From: Shinisaurus crocodilurus
Lineage: Eukaryota; Chordata; Lepidosauria; Squamata; Shinisauridae
Reading direction: 5' to 3'
Assembly (NCBI GenBank): GCA_021292165.1
Contig: CM037877.1
Location: 113,359,289-113,423,288 of the forward strand
DNA length: 64,000 nt
Position 1 is the first letter of the stretch, and the number at the start of each line of letters is the position of its first letter. The position numbers and the translations under genes are program-made. The notes beneath the pieces are model-generated. The model was not told the origin of the DNA. It searched no databases and worked only from the letters and a program-made list of their open reading frames with translations. Shown here in pieces: positions 44,226-54,519 of the stretch.

Positions 44226-45274
44226 ACTTCAAGGTCTGAGTAGATTTAAACAGAAAATATATATCGCTGGATCATTATATTAGCGCCTTCTAGTTTAGAA
44301 GGCATATTTATCTCCCATTTCTTTCCATTGTCACTGCTTTCAACTGTCATTGGGATAGGATTTAAGCAATGTATAGCATACAGCCTATATAATACTTTTC
44401 TGAAACTATTATTTTTAATTGTTTTTCTTTGTTCCTGACAAAGAAAGAGTTAAAGGGAAAGCATGGGGAATCTTTAACAAAAAAAACAAAAACTCTTGCC
44501 TTCTTTAATGATGGGGAAAAACATATCAGTGTGTCTAAATGTTTAAAGAACTTTGATAAGAGCCCTTATTCACCAAAATATAGAATAACCCCTGCTGAGA
44601 AGCTAATATTTCAATCAGTGTTCTTTAATAAAGATATTCAAAAAACAGCAGGTTATTCATCTAAAAGCTTCTGCCGACATTTTCAAGTGATTACTTGCCA
44701 TAAATGTATTACATTCCAGGAGAACCCTGATGGGAAATGCTAAACGTGTAAGAATTTCTGGAGGCTCTTGTTAGCACCAGAAGTAGCAGAGAGTCTGTCA
44801 GGTTTTCCATTACAAAACCATGTTTTCCAGGAGACTTCTGCCGTTTAAAACAATCTCTTCAGTGAGAGAGTTGGTCAAGAGCCAAGAGTAAGATGGTTGT
44901 CAGTATCGCTTTAAATCAGAACATTTAAAATAAATAAATAAATAAATAAATAAATAAGGAAGGAAGGAAGTAAATAAACAGAGACTTCTTCAGCCAAACT
45001 TTCAAACATTTCAAGGCTAAAAATAGAAAGTAGTTCTAATTTGTGAAGGGCAAGAGGGACTCTCTCAAGCAGATAATCAGTTCACTTTATGTGGGACTCT
45101 CAATTATGGTTGCTAACCAACCATAATAAAATGTCCTACCTAGTATTAATTTAATTTATTTATTTGCTTTCAGGACAGATGGCAGAAAACTAATGGGCAA
45201 GGGTTTCCCCCCCCCCCTACCCGTGCTCTGGTGGGTGAGTGTTTTTGATTTCTTAAGCTTAGATAGCTTAGTGT
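44226..45274. other. unassigned; 104-residue open frame at 44429-44743
   Basis: The plus-strand open frame is lysine-rich with an 'HFQVITCHKCITFQENPDGKC' type end, but base composition and lack of context make chance likely. (TAAA)n at 44927-44956 and (GGAA)n at 44957-44969. Confidence 0.35.
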
Positions 45275-45346
45275 CATTATTGCCTGAAATTGCCTGAGCC
45301 GCCTTGGGTCCCAGTATTGGGGAAAAGGTGGGATACAAATAAATAC

Positions 45347-45393
<47 letters not shown>
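45275..45393 (+). mobile_element. SINE 3' end with (GAT)n tail
   Basis: 'cctgagccgccttgggtccc' and 'ggaaaaggtgggatacaaat' are the end of the MIR-like SINE. The tail has grown into about 48 bp of GAT units (45346-45393). A 5S SINE follows at once. Confidence 0.7.
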
Positions 45394-45567
45394 GTAGGCC
45401 TGTGTCTTACGCTGGCTCAGCTTGTCTGAGTGTGGAAAGCTGAGCAGGGTCAGGCCTGGTTATTACTTGGATGGGAGACCCCTCCTCTAGTTTCCTGCAT
45501 TGAGCAGGGAGTTGGACTCGATGGCCTTGTAGGCCCCTTCCAACTCTATGATCTATGAATCTATGTG
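45394..45567 (+). mobile_element. 5S rRNA-derived SINE
   Basis: Full-length copy: head 'taggcctgtgtcttacgctg', 5S-like 'gctgagcagggtcaggcctg' and 'ttacttggatgggagaccc', tail 'ctatgatctatgaatctatg', the terminal octamer-like repeat known from CR1 ends. Confidence 0.9.
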
Positions 45568-45870
45568 CAGGCTCTGGCCTGGACCACTGTAAACCACCGT
45601 GCTCCATCTTCAGATACACCTGCCCTGACCCCACACCAGATTTGCACTGGGTTGCATTTAGGGTGGCATTGAGGTGTCCACCCTCCATTGGAAGGTCTGT
45701 CTTGTCCAATCCGGTTTCAAAGCTAAAGAACCATAAAAAAAACTGTTGCCCATCAACCATTAGCACCTGAAGAGCAGGCCAAACAGGCAGGAAAACAGGT
45801 CACCTGGCCTCAGCCTTCCGCACTATGGTGAATGGGCTATATTTAAATTAGTGCTATGCTGAAAATCTCT
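45568..45870 (+). mobile_element. unclassified dispersed repeat, partial
   Basis: 'gtccaatccggtttcaaagc', 'taaagaaccataaaaa', 'cccatcaaccattagcacct' and 'aacaggtcacctggcc' match the family at 60983-61330. The ends are unclear. Confidence 0.5.
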
Positions 45871-46772
45871 CCCACATTTCCCCCCTGACCTTTCTCATTC
45901 AATTTGGTAGAAAAGAAATTGCTTTCAAAAATAAATTCAATGGTGAAGAGAATCTCAAAAAACAAAAACAGAAAAACACACATTCTCCTGGACTTGGTTT
46001 GGATTTCTTGTGCTTACGAGGTGGCTGAGGAGTGTGCGAAGGTATCCTGTTTTTTCATACCACACTTCCTCAGATGCGTTGTGGGCTGAGATGGCCCTGT
46101 ATGGAGGAAGAGGGCTCGCAGCCACCATGGGAAAGCAGTGACAAAGACTATTTAAAAACAAGAAAAAAGGGGGGAGTTTGAAAAGAAGGCAAAGCCTCTG
46201 GCTGCTACTATCTCTGACTGTTAAAAAAAGAAAAAGAAAAAGGGTATGTTAAGTCCCCCACCTCTGAAACTGTATCTAAAGTTTCCTTTAGACTGCCCCT
46301 TTTTGACTGCCCCCCTCATTCAGCACAGCCTTATTGGTAACCCTACTCCCAACATCCAATTGTGCAAAATAGTGGGTGAAGTCCAGTGACTAGGAATTTA
46401 TGGCCATAGAAATGCCCTTTGTGTGCTGCATGCAGCCTGGGAGGGGCTTGTGTATGCCTGTCATTATTGCCTGAAATCACTTTTGGGCAGAGTGTGAGCC
46501 AAGGGTAAATTCTAAGCATTTTTTTCCCAACTGCACAATAAGTGGGTGCAGCCCCCCCCTCCCCAATGTGTGAGTACCTCCCAAAAATTTCCTAATAGAA
46601 AAAAATAAATATGAAAGAGGGAAGAGTAAATGAGAAGGATTAGAGAAATGAAGAGAAAGGGAGACAGGAAGGAAGAAAGGAAGGATAGGAAAATGAAGAA
46701 GATGCCTTGCAAAGAATGGGTGAGATCGCCTTCCCTCCCTAAACTATAGTTGAGGACTGAGACTCCCTCCCC
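45871..46772. other. no recognised feature
   Basis: Nothing is recognised apart from purine-rich stretches (46615-46700). Confidence 0.4.
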
Positions 46773-47774
46773 CAGGGATGTTGAAGAGTCCTTGGCCTCG
46801 AGTCACGAGTCGAGTCACGAGTCTTTGGACCCGAGTCTCGAGTCGAGTCTCGAGTCCAAGGTCCAAAATGGTGACTCGAGTCCCGAGTCACTCCCAAAGC
46901 GGCGGCCCATGGAGGGAGCGGGAGGGTCTCAGCGAGAGGAACAAGAGCTGCCCTCCCTCCCGCGGAGACCCTCCCGCTCCTCCATGGGCCGCTGCCGCCC
47001 CCACTTACCATGGGCGGGTCCTTCCCTCGTCCCTGCTCTTGCCGCCGCCGCCGCCGCCGCACCAGGGATGCATTATGAGCCCTCCTGGGTTTGTAGTTCT
47101 CCGCGGCGGTGGCGGCGCAGCCCGATCTCGCTCTTCTGAGCGGTGCGGAGAGCGTTCTCCGTGCCGCTTGAGTCGCCGCTGCCACCTGCTGCCGCCTCGC
47201 CGCTGCCGCCTCGCCACCGCTCACGTCACCGCCATCACAGTTTCACCTCATCGCCACCCGCTCACAGCCACTGCCGCCGCCATCAAACGCCACATTGCCG
47301 CCATCACACGCCATGCCGCCCACGCCGGTCCCGTCATCACTTCCACCGCGGCGGAAGTGACGCGCCGGGACTCTGCTCCGGCGCGCTTGGCTGCCGCCAC
47401 TCAAAACAGAGCAGCGGTGGCCAAGCGCAGCAGAGCAGGGTCCCGGCGCATCACTTCCACCATGCCGGAAGTGATGACGGGACCGGTGCGGGCGGCGGCA
47501 TGCGATGGCGGCGGCGTGATGGCAGCTGTGTGCGATGGCGGCGGCTGCATGCGATGGCAGTGGTGGCTGCGTCCGGGTGGCGGCAAGGGAGACGGAGACG
47601 GCGGCGACGTGACCGGCAGCGGTGGCGGGCAACGGTGGTGGAGTCCTTGGGCTCGAGTCCCGAGTCGAGTCTCGAGTCCCATTGAAAAAATTGGGACTCG
47701 AGTGGGACTCGAGTCAGTGGGGGGACTCAGTCGGACGAGCGAGTCAAGTCGTCGAGTCCAAGTCCCCATCCCTG
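46773..47774. mobile_element. CpG-rich hAT-type foldback element, 1,002 bp, perfect 8-bp duplication
   Basis: Ends CAGGGATG and CATCCCTG are inverted copies, flanked by identical CCCTCCCC (46765-46772 and 47775-47782). Each end carries a cluster of GACTCGAGTC-type palindromes (left about 46797-46890, right about 47645-47765). Inside, two further inverted repeats stand out: 46899-46930 against 46963-46991 ('gcggcccatggagggagcg'), and a large one centred near 47405 with 'ggtcccgtcatcacttcc' (about 47323) and 'ggaagtgatgacgggacc' (about 47466), traceable over roughly 47160-47640. CpG is dense. Long open frames exist on both strands but translate to Arg/Pro/Ser/Ala-rich sequence without a domain. 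No transposase is present. Confidence 0.88.
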
Positions 47775-47782
47775 CCCTCCCC

Positions 47783-48867
47783 ACAAAACATATAATTGTG
47801 GGGCTGAGAGCCCTCTCCTCTGATTATAATTGTGGTGACTAGAATTTATCCTTTCACAAGATGGTTGGTTGTTGTCCTGCAAAATATGTTGAAGGTTTTG
47901 TATGGGATAATACTACTAGGGATGATAGGTTCTAAAGCTGTCACAGAGCAGAGGCTCCTCACAAAATGGCAGCTCAAAAACTGCGTAGCTGCGTAGCTAT
48001 CCTTAACCTGCAAATCTGTTGTAAGGACTTGGGAGCAATCGGTGCAACAGCAAGATCAGGTCCGGCTTTAACACAAAGAGAGGTAATTTTCATGTTACAT
48101 GGTAAAACATTTGGGAACAAATCCACCAGGAATTGGTGGAGAACCTTTTAGAAGCCAGGCACTTTACTAAAGGCGGGGGGTGGGAGGACGACTCTTGAGT
48201 TAGAAGACAGGGGGATTTCCTCTATTAGAGGAACAAAACACAGACATTACTGCAGAGTAACAAGAATCTTGTGTCTTATTAACAAAGCTCTCTGTAAATG
48301 CATATACATACATACATACATACATATGGCCTTAATTGTGTCTGGATGTCTTGTGCTCTTTGGCCAAACTCAGTCTGTAAGCCCTGGCAGCCTGCTGGGC
48401 TGAGCTGAGGCCTTGTCTCAGTCTGGGAGTCTCTCTGAGAGAATGTTGCCTCCTGAACAGCCTGTGCTGAATGGAACTTTCTGGAAGTCCAGTCATGCAA
48501 TATGAATGTTCTTCAAGGATTTTACAGTTCTTTGGAAGGGTGAAGGACTAATGCTGACAAACAGGAACCACAAGACCCCAAAGGGCCATGGGAATTGGAG
48601 TATGACACAATAGAAATGTGTGTCCTGTACTGTAGCTGCTGTTGTAATTGAGGGAAAATAGAAGCGTAGGAGTTGGAGGAAGGGGACAAGGAGCCTACAG
48701 AAAGTGCTGGAAGTAGAGTTCGCCTGTCCTGCGTTGGGCTGTCTGCTAAAAGGCACTAGAGAGAACTCTGTTACCCAGGCTGCATTTTACTGAAAGGCTG
48801 AGAAGGAAGAAGTCATTTCAAGGGCTGCTGAGGAGAACTGTAGCTGCAGGAGTACAGTTTGCTTTGC
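47783..48867. other. no recognised feature; (CATA)n at 48301-48326
   Basis: Unique-looking sequence; no gene or element is recognised. Confidence 0.4.
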
Positions 48868-48898
48868 TGTTGTTGTTGTTTGCTGCTGCTGCTGCTCC

Positions 48899-48944
<46 letters not shown>
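48868..48944. repeat. (GTT)n(GCT)n(TTA)n at a LINE tail
   Basis: The 46-bp (TTA)n part is the (TAA)n tail of the minus-strand LINE that follows; GTT and GCT units adjoin it. Confidence 0.9.
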
Positions 48945-50590
48945 TCTATACCAGCCAATAGCTGAAGCTCTCTGGGAGGTTTACAACAATCAATAAAAAT
49001 TACAATAAAATACATTGTAAAATATACAGAATAAAAACAAATTTAAAAATGACTCAAATAACTAAAACAAGTTAGTTCAACGCGACTTGTAAAAAAGTTA
49101 AAATAACCACCCCACTATGCACTATTTAGAGTTGTTAGAAGCCTCAGTGTAGAGGGCAGTCTTAACCTGGTGCCGAAAAGATAGTAGAGTTGGTGCCAGG
49201 CAGGCCTCAGGGGGGAGCTTGTTCCACAGTTGGGGGGCTACCACAGAAAAGGCCCTCCCCCTTGTTGCCACCCTCCGAACCTCCCTTGTTGAGCATAGTG
49301 TCTGGGTAGATTGTGGTTGGGAGCGGCATTCCGTAAAGTATTGTGGCCCCAAGCCATGTAGGGCTTTATTGGTCAAGACCAGCACCTTGAATTGGGCTCA
49401 GAAGCATACAGGCAGCCAGTGCAAGTGGGCCAGAACTGGTGTTATCTGTTCGGACTTTCTAGTCTCAGTGATTAGTCTGGCTGCTGCATTTTGCACAAGC
49501 TGCAGCTTCTGAACAGTCTTCAAGGGCAGCCCCATGTAGAGTCCATTGCAGTAGTCTAGTTTAGAGATCACCAGAGCATAGATTACTGAGACCAGGCTAT
49601 CCCTGTCCAGATAGGGTCATAGCTGGGCCACCAGCTGGAGCTGGTAGAAGGCACTCCATGCCACTGAGGCCACCTGAGCCTCAGGTGACAAAGATGGCTC
49701 AAGGAGAACCCCCAAGCTACGAACTGGCTCCTTCAAGGGGAGTGCAACCCCATCCAGAACAGGTTGAACACCCTCCATCTGGTCAGAGGAACCACCCATT
49801 AACAGCATCTCAGTCTTGTCTGGATTGAGCTGCAGTTCATTAGCCCTCATCCAGTCCATTGTCACAGTCCGGTTTAGCATATCCACAGCCTCACCTGCTG
49901 CAGATGAAAAGGAAAAATAGAGCTGCGTGTCATCAGCGTATTGATGGCAACACACTCCAAAACTCCAGATGATCCCACTCAGTGGTTTCATGTAGATGTT
50001 GAATAGCATGGGGGATAAGACCAACCCCTGTGGAACTCCATACTGGAGAGTCCATGGGGCCAAGCAATATTCCCCAAGAACCACCTTCTGGAGCCGGCCA
50101 TCCAAGTAGGAGAGGAACCACTGCAATGCAGTACCCCCTGCTCTCAACTCAGACAGCCACTCCAGAAGGATTCCATTGTCCGTGGTATTGAAAGCCGTCA
50201 AGAGATCCAGGAGTATCAACAGGGTCACACTCCCCGCCCCTTCTCCCGGTATAGGTCATCATACAGGGTGACCAAAGCTGTTTCCATGCCAAAACCAGGC
50301 CTGAACCCTGACTGAAATGGATCCAAATAATCATTCTCATCCAAGACAAGAGCACCTGGAGTTGGTTGGCCACCACCCTCTCAAGGACCTTGCCCAGGAA
50401 AGGAACATTCGCTACCGGCCTAAAGTTATTAAGATCTTCTGGGTCCAGGGAGGGTTTCTTCAGGAGTGGCTTCACCACTGCTTCTTTCAAGCGGCATGGG
50501 ACCACTCCCTCTCGCAAAGAGGCATTGATCACCTCTCTGACCTAGCTAGAGTGGAGCCCAGCCTTCACTAAAGCACTTTGCCTTTGAAAA
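48945..50590 (-). pseudogene. L2-like LINE, 5' truncated, decayed reverse transcriptase
   Basis: Minus-strand frames give, in order: 50532-50149 'INASLREGVVPCRLKEAVV' and 'LNNFRPVANVPFLGKVLERV'; 50228-49617 with motif A as 'LDLLTAFNTTDN' (the second Asp is lost), 'YGVPQGLVLSPMLFNIYMKP' and intact 'YADDTQLYF'; then 49385-49122 with 'KALHGLGPQYF' and 'RAFSVVAPQLWNKLP'. Stops and frameshifts separate them. No endonuclease part is present. The 3' end lies at the (TAA)n tail near 48944. It is older and of a different subfamily from 12341-15277, with a longer 3' region. Confidence 0.88.
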
Positions 50591-50938
50591 GAATTTCTTG
50601 CTGGCTAGGACAAGCACAAGGTCTGTGTGTGTAGGGATACATTTAGAAAGAAGGAAAAAAACAGTTATTTGGCTTTCTTTTAACCCATATGGTCAGTCAG
50701 TTGTTAATCTCTTGTACATACTTCCTACCTAAAAAATTGTTTAGGTAAATCGATTGTACTAGAATGAAAAAACATCAATGCAAGGCTGCTGGTGCAAAAC
50801 CAAGCTCTCTCCAATGCTGGCTTGTACTGTCCAACAATGCACCACCACCACCTACAGAGGCTTTGCTAGCTGACATATCTCATGGACCACCTGTTGAGCC
50901 ATCATTTACAGCTAAACTCTCATCTGTGCCTGCTGAAT

Positions 50939-51390
50939 TTAGGGATGGGCGAATTGCTCAAGGGGTGTGTGGAAGTGGGGTGAACTCGCCGCGCTCGACA
51001 CCCCCCCCCCCAAGCTCCTTGTGGCTTACCTTTCCCTGGCTCAGCTCACGTCCTCGCGAGACGAACCGGGGAAAGGAAGTTCTGGGTCCCCGTCGCTACT
51101 CTTCTGGGTCCCCGGCACTAGGTATTTTATGTAGAAAACAGGGGAAACCACCTTAAAGTGGCCGTGATTTGCATAAGCGGCACTTTAAGGTGGTTTCCCA
51201 TGTTTTCTACATAAAATACATAGCGCTGGGGACCCGGAAGAGTAGCGCCGGGGACCTGGAAGTGCGGCGAGCGGCTCGGTGAGTGGCTCAGCTGGTGGTC
51301 GCCGAGCCACTCGGGACGGATCGCGAGGAAGGGGTGCACGCCGAGCGCCCCGCGAGCTGAGCGCCAGGGTAAGTGCACACCCCTACGCAG
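50939..51390. mobile_element. foldback MITE inserted in the hAT-like gene
   Basis: GC-rich, with long inverted arms: 'gggtccccggcactaggtat' and 'tttatgtagaaaacagggga' (51105-51145) face 'tcccatgttttctacataaa' and 'atagcgctggggaccc' (51198-51236), around a short loop near 51172. Outer 'aggggtgtg' (50961) pairs with 'cacacccct' (51376-51384). A likely duplication is TGCTGAAT (50931) / TGCTGATG (51391), 6 of 8. Boundaries are approximate. Confidence 0.7.
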
Positions 51391-53369
51391 TGCTGATGAA
51401 CCTCTAGTGTTTGCTGATACCAATACAATATCTCCTGCTGCACCAGCAATACTCTCAAATGCCCCTGACTCTGCAAACAATCAGGAGAAAATTGGGGAAG
51501 CTCACAATGCTGTTGGAGATGCTGAAAGCACTTCATCTAAGCCAACCACATCTGGTGGCGTGTCAGGTCCTAAGGGTGTTAGGAAATCAGCTTCCAACCA
51601 GCTTAATCAAGCACACTGCAAAAGACAACTCCTTTGAACATTTTCATCAAAAGGGTTGACACTATGTTAGGTGTAGAGCATGCTTCAAGTTTCTCGACAT
51701 CGTAAAAATATTTTCAAAGAGTACTCAAATGCCCCTCATTACAAAAGAATGTGGGAGTATTTACAGGAATGAGACAATTCAGAAGTATCTGGAACAATCT
51801 TATCACAGTGGAAGCATTAAAGCGCTCCAACTGTCAACATTGACACCTGTGGAAACCACACAGGTTTCTTCTATGGGAAAAGCAAAATCCAAGGGCAATG
51901 AAAAACTAGCAGACAAAGTTGGCGCCCTCCTTTTGCACAATTATGGCGATGTAAAGAAACTGATTCTGAGTGTGTACTCATTTCCTGCAAGAGTAGTTGT
52001 GTGAGTAAGTTACCATCTGTTTTTTCCTGTAATAGTGCAGAATTGGTACATAGGACTGAGATGGACTTTCAAAATTTAACAAATGCCCACAAAGAATTTA
52101 TGCAGTGCGCTGTAGAAAGTGACAGAGACAGTCTCATCAAGAAATTGACTGAAGATACATTTGCGCTGTCCCTGAGGCACTGTGGCCCAAACCAGAACTG
52201 ACAAAATTTATGTAAAGGTGAAAGTTGTTACAAAATCTGGGGATGAACAGCAGTACTTTCTAGGTGCTAGTAGTGATACTTGCAGCTGTGGTGCAAAAGG
52301 AGTGCTGGATGCAGTTGAAGATGCCTGCAGCAAGACAGCTGGATTTGCAGCAGCTGGGCACGTCTTCATGCATGTATCTTCCTTGGTCACAGATTGAGCA
52401 TCTGTCAACTTAGGTGAAAGTCTGGTTTGTGGACTCTCTTCCAATCCAAAATGAGGGATAATGATCAAGAGTCTTCGGTCCCTCTGCTGAAGTTCTGGTG
52501 TGGAGTCCATCAGTCAAATCTTGCATGGAGATTGGATTAGTGAACTTAGTCGGTGAAGTTGGACACATGTTTCAGCAGCTTGTAGGGCTGAGCACATATT
52601 TCCACACATCAGGACTCAGATGCAGAGAACTTTGGGAACAACTGCTGTCTCCTTGCACTCCCCAAGCTTTTTGAGGCCAGGTGGATAGAGTTTTCCTTCT
52701 CACTACTGCATTCAGTCATAGTGTCTTGGCATTCCCTAGTCCTCATGATGAAGTCTGAGGAGAAGGCAGCACATGGGTTTCTTGCATTCCTCCTTAATGA
52801 AGATAAGATCTTCTGTCCTTTCTTACTAATGTAATTACAGTCTTCAGTAGGTACCAGAAGTCACCATCCTCAATATAGAGACAATTTTGGTAAAATCAAA
52901 GCTATGAAAATGAAATTTTCAATGGCAATGAAAGAACAGTATTTACTTGGTGGGTGGGTCAAGGCTTTCAAGGATGAAGCTGTTACACAGCCAGATGGAA
53001 CAGTGACACTGAAAGGAATTCAGCTGGTAACAAAGCACAAGAAGAGATGCAAGGAACACTACCAGTATGTATCTGACAGGAAAGATGTTGGAACTGTCTG
53101 TAATGAAGTAGTTGAATCTCTTGTTGAGTTCTTGAATCAACACTTTGAAGGTGATGCTGATCTGTTGCTGTTTATGAAGACTTTTGCCACCTAACAACCT
53201 TGAGTAAACCTGAAAGCTGTTCACAAGGTGCTAGGTACAGACCTCGATCTGGCAGAACTCTTGCTAGAACTAGTAGAATATTAGGATATACTTCAACTTG
53301 ACAGCATCAATGATGTTCACAAGATGACAATGTCCCATTTGGTCCATTTCTTGCATTATACAAAGAATA

Positions 53370-53621
53370 CAGGCAGTCCCCAGGTTATGAACGAGTTCCG
53401 TCCTTAAGAATGTCTTTAAGTCGAATTTGTATGTAAGTTGGAACAGCATAGCGTTCTATACGTTAAAATTGGCATTTACACAAATTGCGTAGATTACGCA
53501 AATTGTGTCGTGTACTACGCTATGTACTCTACGTAAATGACGTAGTGCCGGGGAACCCAGAAGTCCGTTCTTAAGTATGGGTTGTCTGTAAGTCAGACGT
53601 TCTTAATTCAGGGACTGCCTG
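53370..53621. mobile_element. pogo/Tigger-like MITE with TA duplication
   Basis: 252 bp from CAGGCAGTCCCCAGG to CAGGGACTGCCTG, flanked by TA on both sides (53368-53369, 53622-53623). Subterminal 'aagtcgaatttgtatgtaag' fits Tigger-type termini. It interrupts the hAT-like gene between 'HFLHYTKNT' and 'ENMTTLMAH'. Part of its interior ('tagtgccggggaacccagaa') recurs in the foldback at 50939-51390. Confidence 0.85.
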
Positions 53622-54092
53622 TACAGAAAATATGACAACACTCATGGCACATCTTCTAGTGGATAAGTCTCATCATGCTGATGTTGAACATCTCATCAGC
53701 ACAAGTGTCATGTTGAAGTCCATAACCAGAAACAGACTCTAAGTTGAGTCAGAAAATGAATACCTCTACATCTATCACAACATGCCACCTCTCATTGAAT
53801 GGGATCCTAGGGCATCAGTGCTCCTGTGGATGACTAAACAAGGGCACAGAACCAATGACACAGCTAAAGCAAGAGAGCAGATGTGGTTTAAAGGAATTTT
53901 CTCAGAGGCCTCCAAGCAATACCACTCACCCCACCCAGTTCCAGATGGTGGCGATCTTACCATCTTTTGGTTTTTTTTTTTAAAAGGAAATTCTGATGTG
54001 ATAGGTATAGTGTGAGAGGAGGTATGGCACATGGCACAATTATGTAGCCTTCTTCTTTGCGTTTGGACTGCTATGTGCCACTGCTGTATACC

Positions 54093-54462
54093 TACATGTA
54101 CTATTTATTTATTTATTTTATTTATACCCCACCTTTTTTCCTGCAAGGAACCCAAGGCGGCTTACATAATCCTCCTCTCCATTTTATCCTCACAACAACC
54201 CTGTGAGGTAGGTTAGGCTGAGAGTCAGTGACTGGCCCAAAGTCACCCAGTGAGTTTCATGGCTGAGTGGGGAATTGAACATGGATCTCCCGAGTCCCAG
54301 TCCAACACTCTCACCACTACGCCACACTGGCAATGAAAGAACAGTATTTACTTGGTGGGTAGGTCAAAGCTTTCAAGGATGAAGCAGCTACACAGCCAGA
54401 TGGAACAGAGACACTAAAAGGAATTCAGCTGGTAACAAAGCACAAGAAGAGATACATGTACT
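54093..54462 (-). mobile_element. chimeric SINE insertion carrying 124 bp of the hAT-like gene
   Basis: The 10-bp sequence TACATGTACT flanks the unit on both sides (54093-54102 and 54453-54462). Between lies, on the minus strand, a 124-bp piece (54329-54452) followed by a MIR-like SINE and its AT-rich tail. The 124 bp match 52924-53047 at about 95% (six differences), in the same plus-strand orientation. So one retroposition event inserted SINE plus gene segment, as a 5' transduction or template switch would. The two copies differ, so the donor may have been another locus. Confidence 0.8.
54103..54330 (-). mobile_element. MIR-like tRNA SINE within the chimera
   Basis: Reverse complement gives 'ccagtgtggcgtagtggtg' (A box), core 'gggtgactttgggccagtca', 3' end 'gtaagccgccttgggttcct' and an (AAAT)n tail at 54103-54125. 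Confidence 0.9.
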
Positions 54463-54519
54463 GTTGATACTTATGCCTCTGTACTCAACCTTTGCCTTCT
54501 TGAATGATTAAATCGGCAA

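Larger units (their letters stand above)
50764..53985 (+). pseudogene. decayed hAT-like transposase gene
   Basis: Fragments in one order and one strand, in shifting frames, read like a single intronless protein gene. They are: an N-terminal Pro/Ser/Thr-rich part (50764-50938, 51407-51620); a Cys-containing segment 'FEHFHQKG' ... 'VRCRACFKFLDIVK' with 'GSIYRNETIQKYL' and 'HSGSIKAL' (51640-51840), like the zinc-binding DNA-contact region of many hAT proteins; a core with 'VSSLVTD' then 'ASVNLGE' (52375-52415), 'KFWCGVHQSNLAW' (52490) and 'FEARWIEFSFSLL' (52670); and a C-terminal 'ADVEHLISTSVMLKSITRNR' block (53675-53740) resembling the hAT dimerisation region. Many stops and frameshifts make it dead. 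Two later elements split it (50939-51390, 53370-53621). The hAT assignment is inference from motif order; a retrocopy of a hAT-derived host gene is the alternative. Confidence 0.65.

Noticed and set aside
44429..44743. Possible 104-residue lysine-rich gene
   Set aside because: AT-rich, no known domain, no splice sites or promoter I trust, and no neighbouring exon.
45346..45393. Tandem GAT repeat as a CRISPR-like array
   Set aside because: It is a trinucleotide microsatellite grown from a SINE tail, without spacers; the sequence is vertebrate.
46778..47842. 354-codon open frame, with overlapping open frames on the other strand
   Set aside because: It lies in a GC-rich foldback element with its own 8-bp duplication; the product is low-complexity Arg/Ser/Pro and runs past the element's end. 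Stop codons are rare at this base composition.
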